Source of the DNA: Atopobium sp. UBA1382
GTDB lineage: Bacteria; Actinomycetota; Coriobacteriia; Coriobacteriales; Atopobiaceae
DNA: 19,882 bases
NCBI GenBank assembly: GCA_002305805.1
Contig: DBQY01000014.1
Span: 96,543 to 116,424 of the forward strand
Direction: 5' to 3'
Position numbers and translations under genes: made by a program. Each line of letters opens with the position of its first letter. The first letter of the stretch is position 1. Below the pieces are notes generated by a model. It was given only the letters and a program-made list of their open reading frames with translations, did no database searches and had not been told where the DNA came from. Below, piece after piece: positions 9,987-16,191 of this stretch.

Positions 9987-10079
9987 CGCACGCGCTCCAG
10001 GAAGTCGTGCACTTGTCCTGACATTGTCTAGAAACTACGGCCCTTGTCCTTCTCGCTTCTAGTAATTCAAAGGGTTGTC
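9987..10079 (-). repeat. Left arm of the 31-bp array: three units facing left
   Basis: Read on the minus strand, three consecutive units begin at 10079, 10048 and 10017, exactly 31 bp apart. Each starts with GACAAG or GACAAC and carries, 12 nt from its start, an 11-bp box matching AATTCYTAGAA at 10, 8 and 8 positions. The layout is box 1 (6 bp), 6 variable bases, box 2 (11 bp), 8 variable bases. A fourth unit further left is not convincing. No open reading frame explains the pattern. Confidence 0.88.
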
Positions 10080-10101
10080 CTTGTTGTAGAGTGCCTGGAC
10101 A

Positions 10102-10256
10102 GACAACCTCTCAATTCTTTAGAAGAGCACGGGACAAGCGCGGGCATCTCTAGAATCGCTGGCGACAAGGACGTCGATTCTTAGAACCCCTAGCGACAAG
10201 AGCGCCAATTCCTAGGCGCTCGCGTGACAAGACCGGCAATTCTCGGATATGCCCGG
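10102..10256 (+). repeat. Right arm of the 31-bp array: five units facing right
   Basis: Units begin at 10102, 10133, 10164, 10195 and 10226 on the plus strand, again exactly 31 bp apart. The first begins GACAAC and the other four GACAAG; each carries an AATTCYTAGAA-like box at the same offset (8-10 of 11 positions match). The arm is inverted relative to the left arm about a 22-bp centre (10080-10101). The innermost unit of each arm has the GACAAC variant, so the symmetry extends to sequence variants. Box 2 is close to palindromic (TTCTAGAA). The flanking 9868-9986 contains only the candidate tRNA promoter, and 10257-10309 holds the hairpins described below. Confidence 0.9.
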
Positions 10257-10299
10257 GCCGATACGACGACGGCCCGGACGCCGAGCAGGCATCCGGGCC
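10253..10299 (-). terminator. Overlapping hairpins downstream of tRNA(CAU)
   Basis: Hairpin A (10271-10282 with 10288-10299, 5-nt loop) has a 12-bp stem whose one irregular pair is U-G on the minus strand and C-A on the plus strand. Hairpin B (10253-10260 with 10270-10277) has an 8-bp stem. They share 10271-10277 and cannot form together. There is no U tract, so a classical intrinsic terminator is doubtful; an RNA-processing barrier for the tRNA 3' side is equally possible. Confidence 0.5.
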
Positions 10300-10309
10300 G
10301 GAGACGATC

Positions 10310-10385
10310 TGGTGGGCCCAGCAGGATTCGAACCTGCAACCCAGGGATTATGAGTCCCCTGCGCTAACCGTTGCGCCATGAGCCC
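10310..10385 (-). tRNA. tRNA with CAU anticodon (elongator Met or Ile2), CCA encoded
   Basis: The acceptor GGGCTCA pairs with TGGGCCC (one wobble). The anticodon stem GGGGA/TCCCT holds loop CTCATAA with anticodon CAT. The T loop has GTTCGAAT and CCA is encoded. It is not the initiator: base 1 pairs with base 72 and the anticodon stem does not end in three G-C pairs. Whether the C34 is lysidine-modified (Ile2, AUA codons) or not (Met) depends on TilS recognition and cannot be read from the gene alone. Confidence 0.93.
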
Positions 10386-10390
10386 GTATG

Positions 10391-10417
10391 AAAAAGGCGG
10401 CGACCGAAGCCGCCGCC
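10391..10417 (-). terminator. Intrinsic terminator after tRNA-Ala copy 2
   Basis: Minus-strand RNA forms a perfect 9-bp stem (10396-10404 with 10409-10417) closed by a UUCG tetraloop on a C-G pair, followed at once by five U residues (10391-10395). One pair is G-U on this strand and would be A-C on the other, which fixes direction. It lies only 5 nt before the 5' end of tRNA(CAU), so that tRNA must depend on read-through or a promoter overlapping the terminator. Confidence 0.9.
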
Positions 10418-10427
10418 CTCATTTACG

Positions 10428-10503
10428 TGGTGGAGATAAGGGGGTTCGAACCCCTGACCTCGTGACTGCCAGTCACGCGCTCTCCCAACTGAGCTATATC
10501 CCC
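10428..10503 (-). tRNA. tRNA-Ala(GGC), copy 2, CCA encoded
   Basis: All 76 nt are identical to the copy at 9715-9790, including the G3-U70 pair and the GGC anticodon. It has its own strong upstream promoter (TTGACC/TATAGT) and a UUCG-type terminator. The two copies are direct repeats about 713 bp apart and bracket tRNA(CAU), the 31-bp array and tRNA-Val. Confidence 0.97.
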
Positions 10504-10520
10504 GCGTTGGTGCGTAAGCA

Positions 10521-10559
10521 ACTATACCAGACCTCGCGGCAGGGTCAACAAGTTTTTTT
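10521..10559 (-). promoter_or_regulatory. Strong sigma-70-type promoter with A-tract for tRNA-Ala copy 2
   Basis: On the minus strand TTGACC (10543-10548) and TATAGT (10521-10526) are separated by 16 nt, and a run of seven A (10553-10559) lies just upstream of the -35 box in the position of an UP element. The expected start is a few bases before the tRNA 5' end at 10503. This is the best-matching promoter in the window. Confidence 0.82.
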
Positions 10560-10566
10560 GAGAACC

Positions 10567-11607
10567 TCACCGATCGCCGCGGAGAGCCCAGAGCGCCTCG
10601 CGAGAGACGTCGCGCAGAGACGGCGTCCCGCACATTTCCATCACGTCGGCGAGCTCGGAGCGGAGCTGCCCCAGATAGTTCCTGACGCCACGCTCTCCCC
10701 CGCCGAAGGCGGCGACCACGAACGGTCGGCACACCAGGCAGGCGCGGGCTCCGAGGGCGATCGCGCGGAACACGTCGAGGCCGCTCCTGATGCCTCCGTC
10801 AACGAGGACCTCAACCTCGTCCCCCACGGCCGAGACGATGTCGGGGAGCACCCCAGCGGTCGCCGGGGTGCCGTCCAGGACGCGGCCGCCGTGGTTGGAG
10901 ACCACGATCGCGTCGACGCCCGCCTCGGCGGCCCTAGAGGCCGCTCGCGGCGTCATCACGCCCTTGAGGACAAAGGGCACGTTGCGCTCGTGACAGCGGG
11001 AGACGATCTCTGCGACCTCGGCAGCGGACTTGGCGCCGGCCGGCGGCTCCTGGCCGCGCAGGAACGGAAGGCCTGCGGCGTCGATGTCCATGGCGACGGC
11101 CGCCGGGGACGCCTCGAGCGCCTGGTTTAGCTTGGCGTCCAGGGTCGCCGCGTCCCAGGGCTTCACCGTGGGCACGCCGCGCCCGCCGAGGCTTGCGATG
11201 AGGCCGCAGGCCTCGGTCATGATGGAAGCGTCGAGGCCGTCGCCCGTCCACGCGAGCGTGCCCTCCCCCGCCGCCGCCTCCAGCACGCAGCGGTTGTAGG
11301 TCACGGTGTCGTACCTCTCACCGTAGTGGCGCTGGACGTCGCCGACCGGGCCGATCATCACGGGTACGGAGAGCTCGCACCCGAGCACCGTCGCGCGCGT
11401 GTCAGCCGAGAAGGACCCGTGCAGGGTGTCCATGTTCACGCGGAGGCGCTGCCACGCCTCCCAGTTGCCGTGCGCCACGCGACCCACGCCCTTGTCGCCC
11501 GGGCCGGGCATCACGCCGGCGCACGCGCGCCCGTCGCAGACGGGGCACGCCTTGCAGAAGGGTCCGATGTTGCCGCGTGCGGCTCGGGCCAGCTCCTCGT
11601 AGCTCAT
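10567..11607 (-). CDS. FMN-dependent alpha-hydroxy-acid oxidase/dehydrogenase family protein
   Basis: The 346-residue TIM-barrel protein carries the FMN family signatures: K215 (VLKGVMTP), the catalytic base H239 and R242 in SNHGGR, and the phosphate-binding DGGIRSG (270-276). Relatives oxidise L-lactate, glycolate or other 2-hydroxy acids, with oxygen or an electron carrier as acceptor. An unusual N-terminal segment has four cysteines, C18, C21, C24 and C29 (FCKACPVCDGRAC), suggestive of a metal or iron-sulfur site. In a probable anaerobe this may mean an electron-transfer dehydrogenase, not an oxidase (inference). ATG at 11607 is chosen for AGAGGAA 5 nt upstream; the longer frame would run through the proS terminator. 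It ends 7 nt before the A-tract promoter of tRNA-Ala. Confidence 0.87.
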   Translation of the reverse strand: MSYEELARAARGNIGPFCKACPVCDGRACAGVMPGPGDKGVGRVAHGNWEAWQRLRVNMDTLHGSFSADTRATVLGCELSVPVMIGPVGDVQRHYGERYDTVTYNRCVLEAAAGEGTLAWTGDGLDASIMTEACGLIASLGGRGVPTVKPWDAATLDAKLNQALEASPAAVAMDIDAAGLPFLRGQEPPAGAKSAAEVAEIVSRCHERNVPFVLKGVMTPRAASRAAEAGVDAIVVSNHGGRVLDGTPATAGVLPDIVSAVGDEVEVLVDGGIRSGLDVFRAIALGARACLVCRPFVVAAFGGGERGVRNYLGQLRSELADVMEMCGTPSLRDVSREALWALRGDR

Positions 11608-11622
11608 GGTCGTTCCTCTCAA

Positions 11623-11655
11623 CAGAAAGGTGCCCCGGCGAGAAGACCGGGGCAC
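11623..11655 (-). terminator. Hairpin terminator after proS
   Basis: A perfect 9-bp GC-rich stem (11630-11638 with 11647-11655) with an 8-nt loop is followed on the minus strand by CTTTCTGTT. It begins 12 nt after the proS stop codon. It ends about 16-20 nt before the start codon of the hydroxy-acid oxidase gene, leaving no room for a promoter between them. Confidence 0.75.
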
Positions 11656-11666
11656 GTGGGGTCGGA

Positions 11667-13382
11667 CTAGGCGCGGGCGGGGACGATTCGCTCGGTGAGC
11701 CAGGAGGCGAGCTCGCCCATCGGTACGTCGAAGCGCTCGCCGGTCTCGCGGACCTTGACCTCGGCCATGCCGTTCGCAACGCCGCGCTTGCCCAGGATCA
11801 CCTGGTACGGAATGCCAATGAGGTCGGCGTCGGCGAACTTCACGCCCGGACGCTCCTTGCGGTCGTCGAGAAGAACCTCGAGGTCGGCGGCGCAGAGCTC
11901 GTCCACGACCCCCTCCGCGACCGGCGTGACCACGTCGTCGTTGACCGCAAGCGGCACGACCTCGACCTCGTAGGGCGCCACGCAGACGGGCCAGGAGATG
12001 CCGTGCTCGTCATTGTGCTGCTCCACGACGGCAGCCAGCGTGCGGGAGACGCCGATGCCGTAGCAGCCCATGAGGAACGGGCGCTCCACGCCGTCCTCGT
12101 CCGCGAAGGTGGCGCCCATGGACTCGGAGTACTTGGTGCCGAGCTGGAAGACCTGGGAGATCTCGATGCCGCGGGCGCTCTTGAGGGACGCCCCGCAGTG
12201 CGGGCAGGGGTCGCCCTCCTTCACGCTCACGAGGTCGGCCCACTCGTCGACCGCAAAGTCTCGGCCGGGACGGGCGCCCGTGAAGTGGTAGTCGACCTCG
12301 TTGGCACCGCAGGTCCAGCTGACGCTCTCGCGCAGGGACACGTCGCAGACCAGGCGCACGCCCTCGGGCAGGTTGACGGGGCCGATGAAGCCCTTGTGCA
12401 GGCCGCACGTCTCGAGCTCCTCGTCCGTCATGAGGTGATAGGCGCCGAAAAGCTTGTTCGCCTTGATCTCGTTGAGCTCGTGGTCGCCAGGGACGATGGC
12501 AACGACGTTCGTGCCGTCCTCGGCCACGAGCGCGAGCGACTTGCGCGTGCCGTTCTCGGGGAAGCCGAAGAAGCCCGCGACCGCCTCGATGGAGCCGAGG
12601 CCCGGAGTGTGGACCTTCTCGAGCGTGCCGTCGCCGGGGCCCTCGGTCACGGGGACCTTCGTGGCGGCCGCCTCGACGTCGGCGGCAAAGCCGCAGTCGC
12701 AGTAGACGAGCTCTGCCTCGCCGGAGTCGGCGAGCGCCATGAACTCAACGGAAGTGTCGCCGCCAATCTGGCCGGAGTCGGCCACGACGGGCAGCGCGTA
12801 GATGCCGCAGCGCTCGGCGATGCGCGCGTAGGCGTCCTTCTCCTGCTCGTAGCACTCCTGCAGCGACTCCTGCGTGGCGGAGAAGCTGTAGGCGTCCTTC
12901 ATGATGAACTCGCGGCCACGCATGAGGCCGAAGCGCGGGCGCATCTCGTCACGGAACTTGTCCTGGATCTGGTAGAGCGTGCACGGGAGCTGCTTGTAGG
13001 AGCGCAGCTCGTTCTTCACGAGGTCCGTAAAGGTCTCCTCGTGCGTGGGACCCAGGGCGAACTCGCGGCCGTGACGGTCGGCGATGCGCATGAGCTCGGG
13101 GCCGTAGGCGTCCCAGCGGCCCGACTCGTGCCAGAGCTCGGCGGGCGTGAGAATCGGCGCCATCATCTCCTGGGCGCCGATGGCCTCCATCTCGTCACGG
13201 ATGACGGCCTCGATCTTGTGGATCGAGCGCCACGCCAACGGCAGGTAGCTGTAGAGGCCGGCCGCGGTCTTACGAATCATGCCGGCGCGAAGCAGCAGCC
13301 GGTGGCTCGCGAGCTCCGCCTCGGCCGGGTCCTCCTTGAGCGTGGGCGCGTACAGCGCGGACATCTTCTGATAACGCTTCAC
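11667..13382 (-). CDS. proS: Prolyl-tRNA synthetase (bacterial type with editing insertion)
   Basis: The 571-residue class II synthetase attaches proline to tRNA-Pro. The N terminus (KRYQKMSALYAPTLKEDP) is highly typical. Motif 2 falls in RDEMRPRFGLMRGREF and motif 3 in GCYGIGVSRTLAA. The large region between them, about 220-400, is the bacterial insertion domain that removes misattached alanine. The C-terminal anticodon-binding domain begins near PYEVEVVPLAV. The length is as expected for the family. The open frame extends upstream, but GTG at 13382 gives the conserved N terminus and has AGAAGGGA at proper distance. It is separated from ispG by a 334-bp gap with two structured repeats, and is followed by a terminator, so it is probably transcribed alone. 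Confidence 0.97.
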   Translation of the reverse strand: MKRYQKMSALYAPTLKEDPAEAELASHRLLLRAGMIRKTAAGLYSYLPLAWRSIHKIEAVIRDEMEAIGAQEMMAPILTPAELWHESGRWDAYGPELMRIADRHGREFALGPTHEETFTDLVKNELRSYKQLPCTLYQIQDKFRDEMRPRFGLMRGREFIMKDAYSFSATQESLQECYEQEKDAYARIAERCGIYALPVVADSGQIGGDTSVEFMALADSGEAELVYCDCGFAADVEAAATKVPVTEGPGDGTLEKVHTPGLGSIEAVAGFFGFPENGTRKSLALVAEDGTNVVAIVPGDHELNEIKANKLFGAYHLMTDEELETCGLHKGFIGPVNLPEGVRLVCDVSLRESVSWTCGANEVDYHFTGARPGRDFAVDEWADLVSVKEGDPCPHCGASLKSARGIEISQVFQLGTKYSESMGATFADEDGVERPFLMGCYGIGVSRTLAAVVEQHNDEHGISWPVCVAPYEVEVVPLAVNDDVVTPVAEGVVDELCAADLEVLLDDRKERPGVKFADADLIGIPYQVILGKRGVANGMAEVKVRETGERFDVPMGELASWLTERIVPARA

Positions 13383-13418
13383 GTGCGATTCCCTTCTGTC
13401 CAACATGCAACGCCATTG

Positions 13419-13424
13419 ATTCTA
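13419..13424 (-). promoter_or_regulatory. Candidate -10 box for proS
   Basis: Minus-strand TAGAAT (5 of 6 consensus) lies 36 nt upstream of the GTG start. No clear -35 hexamer is seen at the right distance. It lies between proS and the first structured repeat, leaving a leader of about 30 nt. Confidence 0.35.
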
Positions 13425-13467
13425 CGACATACGGCCGAGAAGAACGGTCGAGGTGGAAACTCAACCT

Positions 13468-13568
13468 CCGCCTCCCCGGCGGGGTCAACCTCCGGCGCTC
13501 AGACAGCTTCGGCGCAAAGGACGCGCCTGCAGAACTCGCGGCGGAGGTTGACCCCGCCGGGGAGGCGG
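13468..13568 (+). repeat. Structured repeat copy 1: 27-bp perfect inverted arms around conserved core
   Basis: The arms 13468-13494 and 13542-13568 are perfectly complementary over 27 bp. The 47-nt core begins GCGCTCAGACAGCTT and ends AGAACTCGCGG, with an internal 5-bp hairpin GGCGC/GCGCC around a 7-nt loop AAAGGAC. The innermost 10 nt of the left arm also occur as a direct repeat just outside it (13461-13470). No T tract follows on either strand, so it is not a normal terminator. The core is shared in inverted orientation with copy 2. Confidence 0.88.
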
Positions 13569-13614
13569 CCAAGACGTCACGCCTTCGATAGCTGCGCATA
13601 GTTAACGTAGGCCT

Positions 13615-13704
13615 CGCGACGGCCGCATATGCCCCGCCGCGAGTTCTTGCCGAGCGCCCTTCTCGGCAAGCTGTCTGAGCGCCGGGGCATATGCGGCCGG
13701 CGCG
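13615..13704 (-). repeat. Structured repeat copy 2: inverted orientation, unrelated arms, same core
   Basis: The arms 13620-13636 and 13683-13699 (17 bp, perfect) extend by 4 more pairs after one mismatch to 13615 and 13704. The 46-nt core, read on the minus strand, begins GCGCTCAGACAGCTT and ends AGAACTCGCGG, identical to copy 1. Its internal stem CTTGCCGAG/CTCGGCAAG is 9 bp with a 7-nt loop AAGGGCG. The arm sequence (containing the palindrome GCATATGC) differs completely from that of copy 1. It starts 12 bp beyond the ispG stop codon, so it may also protect or end the upstream operon mRNA. Between the two copies, 13569-13614, I see no feature. Confidence 0.86.
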
Positions 13705-13716
13705 GGGCCAGGCGGC

Positions 13717-14796
13717 CTAGGCGAAGCGGCGATTGATCTCGGCGAAGAGCTCGTCGACGGCGTCGGGCTCGTCGACGGTGCGGATCATCTCGCCGGACGC
13801 GAAGAGGACGGCCTTGCCGCGCCCGCCCGCGAGACCAATGTCGGCGCCCCTGGCCTCACCGGGGCCGTTCACGACGCAACCCATGACGGCGACGGTGATG
13901 GGGGCGCGCACGCCCGCGAGGCGCCGCTCGACCTCGGCGGCGACGCCCATGAGGTCCCACTGGCAGCGACCGCAGGTCGGGCAGCTCACGAGCTCGGGGC
14001 GCAGGCGCCTGAGCCCGACTGCGGAAAGGAGGTCCCAGGCCACGTTGACCTCCTCGACGGGGTCCGCGGTGAGCGAGAGGCGAATGGTGTCGCCGATGCC
14101 CTCCATGAGGAGCGCCCCGATCGCCGCGGCGTTCTTGACGGTGCCCTGGCGCAGGGTGCCCGCCTCGGTCACGCCGATGTGGAGCGGGACGTCCGGGAGG
14201 TCGTGCGACAGCGCGCGGTTGACCTCGACGGTCGTGGGCACGCCGTGCGCCTTCGCGGAGAGGACGATATCGGCAAAGCCGCGCTCGCGGAAATGCTCGA
14301 CGAAGGAGGTGGCCGATCCGACGAGCTTCTCGACGTGGGTCAGGTCCTCGCGCTCGGCGAAGGCGGGGTCAAGCGAGCCCGCGTTCACCCCGATGCGAAT
14401 GGGAATGCCCGCCGCGCCCGCCTCGTCGATCACGGCGTCGACGCGCCCCCAGCTACCGATGTTGCCTGGGTTCACGCGGAGCGCGGCGGCACCGCGCCGG
14501 CAGGCCTCGATCGCGAGGTTGTGGTCGAAGTGGATGTCTGCGACGACAGGTAGGGGCGAGGCCTCGCAGATTGCACGAAATCCGTTGAGCGCCCCTGCCC
14601 GGGGTATGGCGACGCGGATGATCTCGCAGCCGGCATCGGCAAGACGAGAGATTTGCGCAAGCGTCGCCTCGGCGTCGGCGGTGTCGGTCGTGCACATGGA
14701 CTGTACGGAGACGGGCGCACCGCCACCGACGAGGACGTTTCCCACGCGCACAGGACGGGTGTGCTCGCGAGGCGCGGCGATGTTCCTGTCAGACAT
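13717..14796 (-). CDS. ispG: 4-hydroxy-3-methylbut-2-enyl diphosphate synthase (IspG/GcpE)
   Basis: The 359-residue enzyme carries out the penultimate MEP-pathway step, reducing 2-C-methyl-D-erythritol 2,4-cyclodiphosphate to HMBPP. The TIM-barrel N domain has PVSVQSMCTTDT, VADIHFDHN and RVNPGNIG. The C-terminal iron-sulfur domain has the [4Fe-4S] ligands C272 and C275 (SCPTCGR), C307 and E314 (GCVVNGPGEA). The ATG at 14796 follows AGGAG by 6-7 nt and starts 9 nt after the rseP stop. It is the last gene of the operon and works in the same pathway as dxr two genes upstream. Length and all key residues look intact. Confidence 0.97.
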   Translation of the reverse strand: MSDRNIAAPREHTRPVRVGNVLVGGGAPVSVQSMCTTDTADAEATLAQISRLADAGCEIIRVAIPRAGALNGFRAICEASPLPVVADIHFDHNLAIEACRRGAAALRVNPGNIGSWGRVDAVIDEAGAAGIPIRIGVNAGSLDPAFAEREDLTHVEKLVGSATSFVEHFRERGFADIVLSAKAHGVPTTVEVNRALSHDLPDVPLHIGVTEAGTLRQGTVKNAAAIGALLMEGIGDTIRLSLTADPVEEVNVAWDLLSAVGLRRLRPELVSCPTCGRCQWDLMGVAAEVERRLAGVRAPITVAVMGCVVNGPGEARGADIGLAGGRGKAVLFASGEMIRTVDEPDAVDELFAEINRRFA

Positions 14797-14805
14797 TATC
14801 CGCTC

Positions 14806-16191
14806 CTAACCAAGGACGAGGCGTACGACGTCGTTTCTCAGCACGACGATAAAGACGAAGAGGATGAAGGCCATGCCCACGTAGCTCAGAATGACGATCG
14901 CTCGCTGCGGGAGCGGTCGGCGTATTACGAGCTGAATGAGCTCGATCAAGATCTTCCCGCCATCGAAGGGTGGAATGGGCAGCAAGTTCATGAAGCCGAG
15001 CGACATCGAGATCGCGGCAACGATAAGAGCAAGCTCATAGACGCCCGACGAGGCGGCCTCGGAGGTCATGACCGCGATGCCCACGACGGATGAAGACTGG
15101 TCGAGGACCTCCATCGTGTGTTGGGGCTGAATGAGCTGCACGACGGCGCTCGCGACCTGGCCGACGTAGCCAAACGTCGCCGACGCCGCCTCGGGAAGCG
15201 TGGGATGGTACGTGGCGACGGTGGCGCCGATGCCCAGCAGTTCCGTCGGCTCTCCGTCGGGAAGGTCAATAATGACGTCGTGGGAGACCCCGTCACGCTC
15301 ATAGGTGAGCTCGAAGTCGCGCCCCTCGGAAAGAGGGCCGTTTAGCGCGCCTACGACCTCCGTCCAGGTAGCGACACTCGTCCCGTCCACGATGGTCAGG
15401 ACGTCGCCCGCCTCGATCCCGGCGGTGTCGGCAAACGATCCCTCGGTGACAGAACCAATGACGTTGACGTCGGAGACGTAGTCGACGCCGCGCACAACGA
15501 TTGCGCCGGTAACGATCACGAAGGCGAGAAGGACGTTCACCAGGGGGCCGGCCAGCAGCATCGCGCAGCGCTTGAGGAAGCCAACGCCCTGGTAGGTGCG
15601 GCGTCGCTCGTGGGCGAGAAACTCGTCAGGGCTCATGCCGGTTTCGCGGGGAAGCCCGGGGTCGCTGGTCCCGTCTGCAGCGAAGTCATGGCCGCGGTCG
15701 TACTCGGTGAGGAGGCTCGCGTCCCTCCTGACCGTCTCGAAGGCCTCGGGATAGGTTGACTGCGAAGGGGACTCGCCACGCTCAGAATCGTAGTAGGGGC
15801 GGATGGCAGCCCAGTCGTTCAATGTGACGAGCAGGTCATAGGCATGGTCGAGGTCAATGCCCAGTGAGTCGGCGACCTCTTGCGCCCGGATTCTCCCCCG
15901 TCGCATTACGATTTCGAGCGCGGGGGCGAGCAGCTCGTCCTCGGCGCCCTCCATGCCGCAGATGCGCGTGTACCCGCCCAGGAGCAGCGGGGTCACACCA
16001 AACTCGGTCCCGACCTTGGCACTCTTGCGCGAGAGCTTGAACCGACAGGGCAGACCGAGGAAGAACTCCGTCGCGCGAACGTGGAAGGCGCGGGCAGCCA
16101 GGTAATGACCGCCTTCGTGCACGAAGACGAGCACGGAGAGGACGAGGACGCCCCAGAAGACGACCCAGACGACGTTGAGCAGGCCACTCAA
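14806..16191 (-). CDS. rseP: RseP-type site-2 protease with PDZ domain and an extra helix-turn-helix-like insertion
   Basis: This M50 membrane protease has about 461 residues. The first helix carries H25-E-G-G-H29, the middle has LLAGPLVN and a PDZ domain (about 243-310), and the end has NLLPIPPFDGG with the third zinc ligand D410, followed by two more helices. RseP proteins cut membrane-embedded anti-sigma factors or signal-peptide remnants. Unusually, about 115 residues (about 84-200) are inserted between GGYTRI and the second membrane segment; part reads as a helix-turn-helix (RRGRIRAQEVADSLGIDLDHAYDLL). The start is TTG at 16191: GGAGG sits 7 nt upstream and TTGA overlaps the dxr stop. 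A TTG at 16197 is possible but too close to the ribosome-binding site. Position between dxr and ispG is the usual actinobacterial order. Confidence 0.92.
   Translation of the reverse strand: MSGLLNVVWVVFWGVLVLSVLVFVHEGGHYLAARAFHVRATEFFLGLPCRFKLSRKSAKVGTEFGVTPLLLGGYTRICGMEGAEDELLAPALEIVMRRGRIRAQEVADSLGIDLDHAYDLLVTLNDWAAIRPYYDSERGESPSQSTYPEAFETVRRDASLLTEYDRGHDFAADGTSDPGLPRETGMSPDEFLAHERRRTYQGVGFLKRCAMLLAGPLVNVLLAFVIVTGAIVVRGVDYVSDVNVIGSVTEGSFADTAGIEAGDVLTIVDGTSVATWTEVVGALNGPLSEGRDFELTYERDGVSHDVIIDLPDGEPTELLGIGATVATYHPTLPEAASATFGYVGQVASAVVQLIQPQHTMEVLDQSSSVVGIAVMTSEAASSGVYELALIVAAISMSLGFMNLLPIPPFDGGKILIELIQLVIRRPLPQRAIVILSYVGMAFILFVFIVVLRNDVVRLVLG

Noticed and set aside
9987..10256. CRISPR array
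   Set aside because: Repeats would be only two short imperfect boxes per 31 bp, units invert at the centre, and no cas genes are present.
10310..10385. Initiator tRNA-fMet
   Set aside because: Bases 1 and 72 pair as G-C and the anticodon stem lacks the three terminal G-C pairs of initiators.
10553..10559. T-tract terminator on the plus strand
   Set aside because: No plus-strand gene ends here and no stem precedes it; as an A tract on the minus strand it fits an UP element of the tRNA-Ala promoter.
13569..13614. Promoter for proS between the two structured repeats
   Set aside because: AT-rich bases around 13595-13606 give no hexamer pair at proper spacing, and the nearer TAGAAT at 13419-13424 is a better candidate.
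13468..13704. Bidirectional intrinsic terminators
   Set aside because: Neither element is followed by a T tract on either strand, both neighbours run in the same direction, and the conserved loop core would be unexplained.
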